A DNA stretch of 41,777 nucleotides, taken from an uncultured Acidiferrobacteraceae bacterium. GTDB lineage: Bacteria > Pseudomonadota > Gammaproteobacteria > Arenicellales > UBA868. The stretch lies in contig CAJXWH010000004.1 of the NCBI GenBank assembly GCA_913062915.1, positions 1-41,777 of the forward strand. Direction: 5' to 3'. The notes under the pieces were generated by a model that saw only the letters and a list, made by a program, of their open reading frames with translations, had not been told where the DNA came from and made no database searches. How positions within the stretch are numbered: position 1 is the first letter of the stretch; every line of letters begins with the position of its first letter. Shown one piece after another: positions 8,829 to 16,384 of this stretch. Position numbers and translations under genes: made by a program.

Positions 8829-10214
8829 ATGTCTGAGCTGGCTTTTAGATCGATTTCGGATCTTTCCAATAACTATCGAAACGGTGAAATTAGTCCAGTT
8901 ACGGTTATTGACTCTTGCCTGAAGCGAATCGAACAATTTGAGCCGAAGTTAGGCGCATTTCAGGCCCTGTATGCTGAAGACGCCCGGCAAGCGGCAGAAG
9001 CGGCAGAGAAGGCCTATCAAAGCGGCCACCGGATTGGTCCGTTTCACGGCATCCCATTTGTGCTTAAAGACATCATCGATGTTGAAGGCAGGATCACGAC
9101 TGGCGGCTCTAAAGTGATGAGTGAGCGGATCTCGCCGGGGACCGCAACTATCGCCCGGCGGCTACTGGCCGCTGGCGGAATACTCCTGGGTAAGACAAAG
9201 ACTGTCGAAGTGGCGATGGGGGGTTGGGGCACCAATGAACATATGGGTACGCCGTGGAATCCTTGGGACCTGAAAATACCGCGCACGCCGGGCGGGTCTT
9301 CCAGCGGTTCCGGTGTCTCTGTTGCGGCTGGGCTGGCTGGGTGCGCTGTGGGTACGGACACGGGCGGTTCGGTTCGCCTGCCGTCGGCATGGTGCGGAAT
9401 CGTGGGTCTTAAGACTTCGGAGGGCTTGTTACCGACTGACGGCATTATCCCCTTATCACATACCTTGGACACCCCGGGGCCCATGGCCCGCTGTGTAGAT
9501 GATGTCTCGTTGATGTTTGAAGTCATGGCTGGTCGGCATCCAATAGACACGGACCGGGATCTGGAACTTCGTCAGGGGCTTTTCGGATCGAGGGAAGCCG
9601 GGATCAGGGGTCTTCGACTCGGCGTATTGTCGGAGGATGAGCGGGAAGGAACCGATGTTGAAATTTTAGCGCTTTATGACAGTGCGATTGACCTCCTGCG
9701 CTCTTTAGGAGCCGAGATTTCTGTATTTCAAATGCCGATGCGATTTGCTGACATGCAGGGCGCCACCGGTTCTATTATTTATTCGGAAGGTTACTATCAT
9801 CATGGTGAGATGTTTGAAAATGAGAATTCGCAGATCGATCCTTATGTTCGCCCGCGAATTCTCGGCGGGCGCGACATTTCAGCGCGTGACTATGTTGCTG
9901 CATTAATGAAGCGGCGTAATGACCAAGCAGAGTTTCTTCATGGAATGCGAGAGTACACGGCGTTCCTCACGCCGACGGTGGCCTATCCCGCGATACCATT
10001 AGACCAGGTCGATCAAGATTCGACCCCCGCCCATTTTACGCGGGCCGGCAATTACTTAGGTTTGTGTGGGCTGTCAGTTCCTATGGGACTGACGTCAGAC
10101 GGTTTACCTGGAGGATTGCAGATCCTGGCCCGTCATGGTGACGAAGCAAACGCAATTCGTGTGGGTGCGTCGTTTGAAGCTGCGCGGGGTGGCATCGGGC
10201 ATCCGGAACTGTGA
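8829..10214 (+). CDS. Amidase signature family hydrolase (copy 1)
   Basis: A 461-residue amidase of the GatA/AtzF-like amidase-signature family. The Ser-cisSer-Lys triad is visible: K80 in IPFVLKDIIDVEG, cis-Ser S157 in PGGSSSGSG, and nucleophile S181 in GTDTGGSVR, with the usual 24-residue gap between the serines. The rest of the core aligns along the family: GKTKTVEVAMGGWGTN, then the late LGLCGLSVPMGLTSDGLPGG. It hydrolyses a C-N amide bond; the substrate is unknown. It is not expected to be GatA because no gatB/gatC is adjacent. Two ATGs are adjacent, at 8826 and 8829; the purine run AGAGGGGGG ending at 8824 is better spaced for 8829. A paralogue lies at 23395-24753. Confidence 0.88.
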   Translation: MSELAFRSISDLSNNYRNGEISPVTVIDSCLKRIEQFEPKLGAFQALYAEDARQAAEAAEKAYQSGHRIGPFHGIPFVLKDIIDVEGRITTGGSKVMSERISPGTATIARRLLAAGGILLGKTKTVEVAMGGWGTNEHMGTPWNPWDLKIPRTPGGSSSGSGVSVAAGLAGCAVGTDTGGSVRLPSAWCGIVGLKTSEGLLPTDGIIPLSHTLDTPGPMARCVDDVSLMFEVMAGRHPIDTDRDLELRQGLFGSREAGIRGLRLGVLSEDEREGTDVEILALYDSAIDLLRSLGAEISVFQMPMRFADMQGATGSIIYSEGYYHHGEMFENENSQIDPYVRPRILGGRDISARDYVAALMKRRNDQAEFLHGMREYTAFLTPTVAYPAIPLDQVDQDSTPAHFTRAGNYLGLCGLSVPMGLTSDGLPGGLQILARHGDEANAIRVGASFEAARGGIGHPEL

Positions 10215-10239
10215 CTGAACCAAGAATTGAATTGTTCAG
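10215..10239. repeat. Inverted repeat CTGAAC...GTTCAG
   Basis: Immediately after the amidase stop, CTGAAC (10215-10220) is mirrored by GTTCAG (10234-10239) across a 13-base spacer. The same half-site recurs in the palindrome 44 bases further on. No T-run follows, so a simple intrinsic terminator is not supported. Confidence 0.4.
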
Positions 10240-10282
10240 CAGATCTGGAATTCAGCGATCGAAAATAACTAACAGGGGTCAC

Positions 10283-10295
10283 TGAACATTGTTCA
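10283..10295. repeat. 13-base perfect palindrome TGAACA-T-TGTTCA
   Basis: A perfect 6-1-6 inverted repeat in the short region between the convergent amidase and LDH2 genes. It shares its TGAAC/GTTCA half-site with the inverted repeat at 10215-10239, giving four half-sites in about 80 bases. It looks like a protein-binding operator or a small hairpin; its position between two convergent 3' ends is unusual for an operator. Confidence 0.4.
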
Positions 10296-10314
10296 TAGTT
10301 TCAGTATTAGGAGG

Positions 10315-10334
10315 AAAATGTTAAGTAACATTTT
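10315..10334. terminator. 20-base AT-rich palindrome over the LDH2 stop codon
   Basis: AAAATGTTA-AG-TAACATTTT is a perfect 9-2-9 inverted repeat. It spans the TAA stop of the minus-strand LDH2 gene (10321-10323). In the minus-strand transcript it forms a stem ending in UUUU, so it may act as a weak bidirectional 3' hairpin; the AT-rich stem makes strong termination doubtful. Confidence 0.4.
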
Positions 10335-11400
10335 GCGCGAGGTCTGAAATTTGGCTACTGGCTAGACCGACCGATTCCGCTGTATTGACTACGAGTGCCC
10401 AACTGTTCTCATCGATGGGGATACCCGCTACTTTGCGTTTAGAAGCGTTTGCCCGCTCGGGGTCGCCCGGTATTAACACGGGTTCCGCAGGATTCATCGG
10501 GGGGGATGACGTTACATGCGCCACCGTTAAATCGAGTTCGGACTGAAAATATACAGAATCCACAAATCGATTCGGATCGAGGATGACAGAGAACATATTA
10601 TTTAAAATCGTATCGTTCTCATGATGGGTCTCGGGCCGACAGGTACCGCCTCCACTTAGAATTCCAGCGAGCAATTCGTTGACCAGGGCAAGTCCATATC
10701 CTTTGTAGGTTCCGACTGGACGTAGAGCGCCAGGCGGCTCTGAAAACAGGGCTTCAGGATCAGTTGTAGGTTGTCCTTGCCCGTCCAACAGCACGCCTTC
10801 GGGCAACTTTTCTCCTTTGTTTCTGGCAACGCGAACCTTTCCATGCGCCATAACCGTGGTGGCCATATCGAGCACCAGGGGCGCTGCTTCGCGGGCTCCT
10901 GGAATGGTGCAACAGTAGGGATTAGTGGTATAGCGGGCGTCGGAGCCCCGATAGGGCGCCGCATTTCCCACATGGCCCACCGCGTTGACGTGATGGATGG
11001 ATACCAAACCGGCTTCTGCGCAACGTTCTCCCCAAGCCCCAATACGCCCCAGGTGAAAAGAATGCCGAATGGTGAGCACACAGACACCCAGCGTGTGCGC
11101 ACGTTCGATCCCAACATCCATCGCTTCTTGTCCGATCACCTGCCCATATCCTGCCCCGCCTTCGATGGAAATAATGGGCCCCTCATCGATGACAACCTCA
11201 GCGTGTTGATTTGGAATCAACTCACCCGTCTTTACGCACGCAATATAACGCGGAAGCATGCCGATACCGTGACTATCATGTCCTGCGAGGTTAGCCCGGA
11301 CCAGGTTCTCAGCGACGATTCGAGGCTCATCGCCAGAACTGCCAGCAGCTAACAGGATCTCAACGGCAACCGCCTGAAGGTTTTGGGATTGAATAAGCAT
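10321..11400 (-). CDS. LDH2/malate-ureidoglycolate-type NAD(P) dehydrogenase (copy 1)
   Basis: A 359-residue member of the LDH2 (malate/L-sulfolactate/ureidoglycolate dehydrogenase) family, which has a non-Rossmann fold and oxidises 2-hydroxy acids to 2-oxo acids. Characteristic blocks are ENLVRANLAGHDSHGIGMLPRY (shown in parts) with the catalytic His-Asp-Ser-His region near residue 45, IEGGAGYGQVIGQEAM, TIRHSFHLGRIGAWGERCA, RYTTNPYCCTIPG, and YKGYGLALVNELLAGILSGG near residue 235. The family is about 330-360 residues, so it is full length. It is the last gene of the minus-strand cluster that also begins with an LDH2 gene. ATG at 11400 follows the SDR gene by 48 bases. The substrate is unknown; a sugar-acid or hydroxy-acid is likely from the context. 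Confidence 0.88.
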   Translation of the reverse strand: MLIQSQNLQAVAVEILLAAGSSGDEPRIVAENLVRANLAGHDSHGIGMLPRYIACVKTGELIPNQHAEVVIDEGPIISIEGGAGYGQVIGQEAMDVGIERAHTLGVCVLTIRHSFHLGRIGAWGERCAEAGLVSIHHVNAVGHVGNAAPYRGSDARYTTNPYCCTIPGAREAAPLVLDMATTVMAHGKVRVARNKGEKLPEGVLLDGQGQPTTDPEALFSEPPGALRPVGTYKGYGLALVNELLAGILSGGGTCRPETHHENDTILNNMFSVILDPNRFVDSVYFQSELDLTVAHVTSSPPMNPAEPVLIPGDPERANASKRKVAGIPIDENSWALVVNTAESVGLASSQISDLAQNVT

Positions 11401-11448
11401 CGAGGTAAAGCAAGCTCAACGCAAAAGAAATCCAGATGGCATTCGAGT

Positions 11449-12219
11449 CTATTTGGATACAAATCCACCATCGACGGGCAGGGCAACACCTGTGATGTAG
11501 GACGCTTCATCTGAAAGCAGAAAGAGAGCGCTGTTCACGACTTCTTCTGGTTGGCCAATACGTTTCAAGGGAATCAAGGATTTCATCATGGCAAGATTGG
11601 CTTCCCCATCGGTCTCTTGATCGGGCCGAGCCATAAATATCTTCGCCATCGGCGTATCGATAACCCCTGGACAGACGCTATTTACCCGAATATTGTCTGA
11701 GGCGAGTCGTCCGGCGAGAGATGCCATGAAACCATTTACGCCCCACTTTGCCGCCGAGTAAAGCGGACTAAACGGGGACCCAATGAGGCCCGCAATGGAA
11801 GAGGTGAAGAGTATGCTGCCGCCCCCACGGGTCTTCATCTCCGGTATTGCGGCTCCTGTGGTCACAAAGACTGATCGAAGATTCAGGTCCATTGTGATCG
11901 CGTAATCTTCGAGAGCGATACCTTCTACCCGTGAAAATCCTGGATGGCCAACATGGTTCCAGAGTAAATCGATACCACCAAATTGACCAACAGTCTCACC
12001 GACAATGCTGGCGCACGCCTCATCGTCGGACAAATCGGCGCATATGCCGATCGCCTCGTGACCCGCATCTGTGATCTCCTGAACGACCGAGTCAAGACCA
12101 TTTTTATCGATGTCCACTGCAGCAACCTTCGCGCCCTCCGCAGCAAATCGAATCACGCCGGCCCGACCCATGCCTGAGGCGGCTGCGGTGACGAGGGCAA
12201 TTTTGTTTTCAAGACGCAT
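11449..12219 (-). CDS. Short-chain dehydrogenase/reductase (SDR) 1
   Basis: A 256-residue classical SDR. The NAD(P)-binding motif is VTAAASGMGRAGV, an AAASGMG variant of TGxxxGIG. It is followed by the acidic AAVDID at the end of the second strand, which favours NAD over NADP. The helix motif LLWNHVGHPG replaces the usual NNAG with NHVG. The catalytic Ser lies in LFTSSIAG and the Tyr-Lys pair in YSAAKWGVNG. NSVCPGVIDTPMAK and the C-terminal ASYITGVALPVDGGFVSK are typical. It oxidises a secondary alcohol or reduces a ketone; the substrate is unknown. GGAAGGAG lies about eight bases before the ATG at 12219, a strong ribosome site. It follows the AtuA pair after a 161-base gap and may have its own promoter there. 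Confidence 0.9.
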   Translation of the reverse strand: MRLENKIALVTAAASGMGRAGVIRFAAEGAKVAAVDIDKNGLDSVVQEITDAGHEAIGICADLSDDEACASIVGETVGQFGGIDLLWNHVGHPGFSRVEGIALEDYAITMDLNLRSVFVTTGAAIPEMKTRGGGSILFTSSIAGLIGSPFSPLYSAAKWGVNGFMASLAGRLASDNIRVNSVCPGVIDTPMAKIFMARPDQETDGEANLAMMKSLIPLKRIGQPEEVVNSALFLLSDEASYITGVALPVDGGFVSK

Positions 12220-12380
12220 GATTTGTTTCTCCTTCCAAAGGCAGTTCCAACGTTATGTAGCCGATTTGACCCCGAAATTACAATCTACGCAACCTGATGA
12301 CACGTTGTTACCAGAGCTTTTGCCAAGCCGTCGAGAATGACACCAGGACAAGAAAGCCGCTTATTCCACTGCGTACAACG

Positions 12381-12701
12381 TCACGGGAGTTCTATCTCGA
12401 GGCTGAGGATTAGTGAACTCCAAGACTTGCCATGACTGTCGAGATTAAGCGATTCATTGACACCACCCTCCAGGGCCTCATCAAGCACAAAGTTGAGTCC
12501 ACTAAGTTGCGGCAGGAGATAACGTTGAATCGGTCCGGTAAACAATGCCCCAAAAGTTTGCTTTAGGCGTTCGGGTGTAATCTGGTCAACTAAAATAGAG
12601 TAGTGTTTAGCATCGAAAGCAAAAACCGATACATTAGATCGGTTGCCCTTGTCGCCTGCCCGGGCATGAGCAATTTCTCGAAGTGGAATCCGCTGAGTCA
12701 T
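12381..12701 (-). CDS. AtuA-associated small protein (AtuA C-terminal-type domain)
   Basis: A 106-residue protein beginning TQRIPLREIAHARAGDKGN, with RSNVSVFAFDAKHY and then a LVDQITPERLKQTFGALF segment. The ARAGDKGN...NVSV block is characteristic of the small domain that accompanies AtuA/DUF1446 proteins, either fused or as a separate subunit. The open frame extends to 12839, but the ATG at 12701 overlaps the AtuA stop as ATGA (12698-12701), a classic coupling signal that fixes the start. It probably forms a complex with the preceding AtuA-like protein at one-to-one stoichiometry. The biochemical activity of the pair is not well established; in Pseudomonas the atu genes serve acyclic terpene (citronellol/geraniol) use. 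Confidence 0.8.
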   Translation of the reverse strand: MTQRIPLREIAHARAGDKGNRSNVSVFAFDAKHYSILVDQITPERLKQTFGALFTGPIQRYLLPQLSGLNFVLDEALEGGVNESLNLDSHGKSWSSLILSLEIELP

Positions 12702-14038
12702 ACGTCGAGAATGTCTAAACGAGGTGAAATTTGAGCGCGATCGACAAAAGTAGAGTAGGTCAAGACGCTTGACTGGATGTTGCCACGGTATCCTCCTCCA
12801 CCCGCTGGGCCACAGCAGAGCAGGGACTCGACTTCCCACAGCAGATTTTCAGCCTCGTTACGGTCGGGTGTCCGGATGGCGCAGCGGATGCGAACGTCTT
12901 TTGAGCCCATCTCGTATTGACCTAAAGTGTGGTGCAAAGATGACACACCAATGAGATCGCAGCGCAGCGTTGTCCGAATACCGTGCACGTGCCGCAAACG
13001 TTCGTCTACGATCTCATTTGCCATACGAGCGCGTTCTTCTGCACCGGGCCCGGCATATGAGAGCTCCGCTTCGCCCAAGAAGCCGCCATCAAACGCAACG
13101 GTTACCTTTAGCTCCTGCGGCCGTTCCGTCCCATGGGCGCCTGAAATGGAAACTCGATTTACACCCTCAGAGTTAAGTCTCGCCGACGAAAAATCAGCCG
13201 TGACGTCCGGTGTGAGATATCGCGCAGGGTCGTGTACTTCATAAAGTAACTGTTCCTTCACGGTGCGCAGGTCGACACAACCCCCCGTTCCAGTAAGCTT
13301 GGTGATGATAGCGGTGCCGTCGGGTTGGACTTCGGCAATTGGAAACCCGACAGACACAAGATCGTCAACATTCTTGTACCCCGGATCGGCGAAATAACCC
13401 CCAGTGACCTGGGCTGCGCATTCCATTAAATGTCCAATCATCGTGCCTGCACCTGCCCGCATCCAGTCGTTGTATTGCCATTCGAAGAAATGCTGGAGGG
13501 GAGCAAGGAAAAGGGATGGGTCGGCAACCCGCCCAGTGATCACGACATCGGCTTTTTGTTGCAGGGCCTGAACGATGCCCTCAGCACCCAGGTAGGCGTT
13601 GGCACCAACCACCGGTTGTTCGAAGTCCTTAAGCGTGCAACCTGGTTCGAAAAGGCGGGTGTTGTCGTTCAGCAAATCGGTGACGTCATCCCCCGTAACA
13701 ACCGCAATTCGCATTCCCTGCAGCCCGAGCTTTCCCGCAACGTTGGCGACCAAATTTCCTGCTGCCAGAGGATTTGCGGCACCCATATTTGTGATAAGGC
13801 AGGTATTATTCGCGCGACAGAACGGCAGAATGGTTCGCATACGTGTTTCCAGGAGCGGGTTATAACCCAGAGATGGGTCAACGAGTTTCTCTCGAAGCCC
13901 TGCGGCCAACGTTCGCTCGCCGAGACATTCAAATACGATCGCATTTAGGTTGCCTCTCCGAGCAAGGTCGACAGCGGGGTCTAAGCGGTCAGCAGAGAAT
14001 CCCGCCCCTGTGCCCATTCGAAAAACCTCAGAATTCAT
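12698..14038 (-). CDS. AtuA/DUF1446-family protein
   Basis: A 446-residue protein of the AtuA (acyclic terpene utilisation) family. Recognisable segments are RMGTGAGFSADRLDPAVDLA at the N-terminus, ECLGERTLA, TNMGAANPLAAGNLV near residue 88, ADVVITGRVADPSLFLAPL near residue 165, and TGGYFADPGYK with HLMECAAQVTGG near residue 210. The C-terminal CGPAGGGGYRG lies close to the end. It is the larger half of a two-gene pair coupled by ATGA with the small AtuA-associated protein. Elsewhere the family is found near acyl-CoA carboxylases and CoA enzymes; no carboxylase is visible here, but a MaoC-type hydratase is directly upstream. The role is inferred as handling a CoA-linked or branched acid intermediate; the exact reaction is unknown. 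Confidence 0.82.
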   Translation of the reverse strand: MNSEVFRMGTGAGFSADRLDPAVDLARRGNLNAIVFECLGERTLAAGLREKLVDPSLGYNPLLETRMRTILPFCRANNTCLITNMGAANPLAAGNLVANVAGKLGLQGMRIAVVTGDDVTDLLNDNTRLFEPGCTLKDFEQPVVGANAYLGAEGIVQALQQKADVVITGRVADPSLFLAPLQHFFEWQYNDWMRAGAGTMIGHLMECAAQVTGGYFADPGYKNVDDLVSVGFPIAEVQPDGTAIITKLTGTGGCVDLRTVKEQLLYEVHDPARYLTPDVTADFSSARLNSEGVNRVSISGAHGTERPQELKVTVAFDGGFLGEAELSYAGPGAEERARMANEIVDERLRHVHGIRTTLRCDLIGVSSLHHTLGQYEMGSKDVRIRCAIRTPDRNEAENLLWEVESLLCCGPAGGGGYRGNIQSSVLTYSTFVDRAQISPRLDILDV

Positions 14039-14114
14039 GACATCAGCGCATCACCAGAGAGTGTCGATCATAGAATTTGACAGGTGGCGCGAGGTTACCG
14101 TTCGCAATCGTTGC

Positions 14115-14582
14115 CTACCGTAGATAAAGACGCACCAGCCATTCTGCAAATAGCGCTGGCCGGTCATTATCACGTATCTCTAGTGTTGCATCGTAGCGTA
14201 CGGTCAATTCATTAGGCATCCGCTCGTCTACCGCAGCCAGTTTAAATCGGCCTCGAATGGCGCTGCCAGACAGCACTGGCGATAAAAATCGGACCTTGTC
14301 AAAGCCGTAGTTGATGCTGGTTGAAGTACCTTCAATGTGTGGCACTGCTGACACCAGCATTTGAGTCAGCATTGAAAGGGTAAGGAAGCCATGGGCAATG
14401 GTGCCCCCATAAGGGGTTTCCGTCACTGCCCGGGACTGATTGACATGAATGTACTGGTGGTCGTTTGTCAGGTTCGCAAACGTGTTGATCATCTCCTGGC
14501 TTATCGTCAGCCACGAGGCACAACCGATTTCCTGCCCAACTTTGGCTTTAAGTTCCGCGACCGTTAGGACGGTTGAATTCAC
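14115..14582 (-). CDS. MaoC-like (R)-hydratase
   Basis: A 155-residue single hot-dog-fold enoyl hydratase of the MaoC/PhaJ type, the usual length. The hydratase motif is visible as ISQEMINTFANLTNDHQYIH with the catalytic Asp-His pair (D and H of NDHQYIH) near residue 41, followed by ETPYGGTIAHGFLTLSML. The family adds water to 2-enoyl-CoA thioesters or dehydrates the reverse. The start is GTG at 14582. It lies between the DapA-type lyase gene (36 bases upstream) and the AtuA-like gene, suggesting that this cluster passes through a CoA thioester. An acyl-CoA ligase is not seen in the window, so the CoA link is an inference. Confidence 0.88.
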   Translation of the reverse strand: MNSTVLTVAELKAKVGQEIGCASWLTISQEMINTFANLTNDHQYIHVNQSRAVTETPYGGTIAHGFLTLSMLTQMLVSAVPHIEGTSTSINYGFDKVRFLSPVLSGSAIRGRFKLAAVDERMPNELTVRYDATLEIRDNDRPALFAEWLVRLYLR

Positions 14583-14618
14583 AATAACGTTTTTAATTGT
14601 TTCCCTATATTAGAGAAA

Positions 14619-15506
14619 TCAAATGAGCCCTAACCCGTCAAGTGCAGACCGAATGATCGATTGCTGGGATGCTTCGGGCATCGTCATTGGTTTTCGAGGA
14701 AGACCGGCGGGAATTTTCTGAAGCGTTTGGGCGTATTTTGTGCAGGCAGGAAGGTTGTGCCCATTAATCGCATTCCACAATCGAAGAATTCGTTCATGCA
14801 GATCAACCGCTTTATCTAACTGACCTGCAGCTGCGGCTTCCCAAAGCGCCACGCTGGGTCCTGGCGCAGCCGCAAGAATCGCTGCAATTGCGCCATGCGC
14901 ACCGAGCGCGTAACAGGAGTAGAGCAGCGCATCAACAGCGCTGAAGACAAGGTGATCGGCGTCGGCCATGATCATCAGGTCAGCGAAGAGTTTCATGTCA
15001 CCTGCGCTTTGTTTTACCCCAATTACGCCTGGAATTTCTCGCATTAACCGACAAAGCAGTTCGGGTTCGATATAGCTCCAAGGTACAACGTTATAAATGA
15101 TCACCGGCATGCCCGTTTCTTCTGTGACAGCACGGAAATGTTCAATTGTGGCGGAATCGGTCGGTTTGAATAGATAATGAACCGGCGTGACCTGCAGCGC
15201 TGCGACGCCGGATTGTTGAACCATTTGACCGCGTTTGATGGCATCACGGGTCGAGTCGGTAATGATTCCCGCAATTAGCGGTACGCGGCCGTTTACGGCG
15301 TCCACAGCGGTGTCTACCAGTTTTACGTATTCGTCAAGCGCCAACGTGTGGCCCTCGCCCGTGCTGCCACCTACAGCAATTCCATGCACACCGTTGCTGA
15401 TAAGCCAGTCAATTTGTAGTGACACTGCGCTGAAATCTATCTCGCCCGCTGTATCGAATGGGGTTGTGGCGGGAACGATTATTCCCTTCAATTTCTGTTT
15501 TGACAT
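14619..15506 (-). CDS. DapA-family class I aldolase/lyase
   Basis: A 295-residue TIM-barrel Schiff-base enzyme of the dihydrodipicolinate synthase/N-acetylneuraminate lyase family, of normal length. The pyruvate-binding GGSTGEGHTLALDEY sits near residue 46, catalytic Tyr Y138 is in VIIYNVVPWSY, and Schiff-base Lys K165 is in GVIGVKQSAGD. Dedicated DapA would normally sit with other lysine genes and bind aspartate semialdehyde; here the catabolic context points to a 2-keto-3-deoxy sugar-acid aldolase or a 5-keto-4-deoxy-glucarate dehydratase-type activity. It lies between the PhyH-like dioxygenase gene (55 bases upstream) and the MaoC gene. The UxaA-type dehydratase two genes upstream could provide its substrate (inferred). 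Confidence 0.87.
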   Translation of the reverse strand: MSKQKLKGIIVPATTPFDTAGEIDFSAVSLQIDWLISNGVHGIAVGGSTGEGHTLALDEYVKLVDTAVDAVNGRVPLIAGIITDSTRDAIKRGQMVQQSGVAALQVTPVHYLFKPTDSATIEHFRAVTEETGMPVIIYNVVPWSYIEPELLCRLMREIPGVIGVKQSAGDMKLFADLMIMADADHLVFSAVDALLYSCYALGAHGAIAAILAAAPGPSVALWEAAAAGQLDKAVDLHERILRLWNAINGHNLPACTKYAQTLQKIPAGLPRKPMTMPEASQQSIIRSALDGLGLI

Positions 15507-15561
15507 AACTTTAACTGGCCGTTTAGGTTGTCGCTATTTGGTAGTCGTACAGTAACAACGT

Positions 15562-16323
15562 TTATCGTCTAACGCGAAAGTCATTCTCCCCGGAAAGATC
15601 AGTACCACGCATTAGGAACAATGTTCTTTCTGTGTGATCAAGTAGCCCCTTTTCCGAGGCTTGGCGTGAGGCCAGATCACGGTCGAAAACAGATGTTGTT
15701 GGCATGTACCGCAGTGTCATCCCGCGTCGCGAATGCGGCGACCGATTTTCCTTTGATCCATGCATCATGTAGATGTCGTGTAAGGAGATCTGTCCTGCCT
15801 CAAGAGTTAAATCGATAGCTTCGTCTTCCGAGTATTCGTTCGGAAGCAATTCCTGATTTAAGGTCAAGTTGGGATCGGAATTGATTCTATGCTGACGCAA
15901 GGTTTGCTTCTTATGAGAGCCCGGAATAAATCTTAGGCATCCATTGTCCACGGTCGCATTGTCGATTGCCATCCATACACTGCAAGTGGCAAGTGGGCGG
16001 ATGGGCCAATATTCGCCGTCTTGATGCCAGGGTGTTGCCTGGCCATCAAGGGCCGGTTTGGCAAAGAAACTGGAATTCCAAAGTGCAAAATCTGATCCTA
16101 TGACCTGTTCAACCATATCCAGAATTTTGGGTAACCGAGCGTAGTTTAGAAAACTTAAGTCATAGGCGAGAATATTCGGGCAATAATTACGAAACTCAGG
16201 GTGGGTTTGTATCAATCGGCCATGGTCCCTGCGGATATTAGCCAGGACATCATCTGGAAGGCGATAGTTCGGTATGGTGTAACCATTTTCTTGATATTGA
16301 AAAACTTGATCATCAGTTAACAT
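15562..16323 (-). CDS. Phytanoyl-CoA dioxygenase (PhyH)-family oxygenase
   Basis: A 253-residue Fe(II)/2-oxoglutarate-type dioxygenase. The iron facial triad is visible as H100-Q-D102 in TPWHQDGEYWPI and the distal His at H188 in DIYMMHGSKENRS, followed about 11 residues later by the arginine pair of SRRGMTLRYMP that would bind the 2-oxoglutarate carboxylate. CLRFIPGSHKKQTLR is the typical turn. The family hydroxylates unactivated carbons, for example phytanoyl-CoA, ectoine or alkylphosphonates. I choose ATG at 16323, because AGGTGGAG sits eight bases upstream; the frame also opens at a GTG at 16335. It is cotranscribed with the UxaA-type and DapA-type genes, so an oxidative step is embedded in an otherwise hydrolytic/lyase pathway. 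The substrate is unknown. Confidence 0.85.
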   Translation of the reverse strand: MLTDDQVFQYQENGYTIPNYRLPDDVLANIRRDHGRLIQTHPEFRNYCPNILAYDLSFLNYARLPKILDMVEQVIGSDFALWNSSFFAKPALDGQATPWHQDGEYWPIRPLATCSVWMAIDNATVDNGCLRFIPGSHKKQTLRQHRINSDPNLTLNQELLPNEYSEDEAIDLTLEAGQISLHDIYMMHGSKENRSPHSRRGMTLRYMPTTSVFDRDLASRQASEKGLLDHTERTLFLMRGTDLSGENDFRVRR

Positions 16324-16384
16324 GGGTATCTCCACCTACACGGGTCAAACAAATGGTCAGAGTTGGTTTATTAACCGCGGGCCA

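Noticed and set aside
10771-11352. A 193-residue plus-strand frame inside the LDH2 copy 1 gene
   Set aside because: It is antisense to a complete LDH2 protein, with no ribosome site and no domain.
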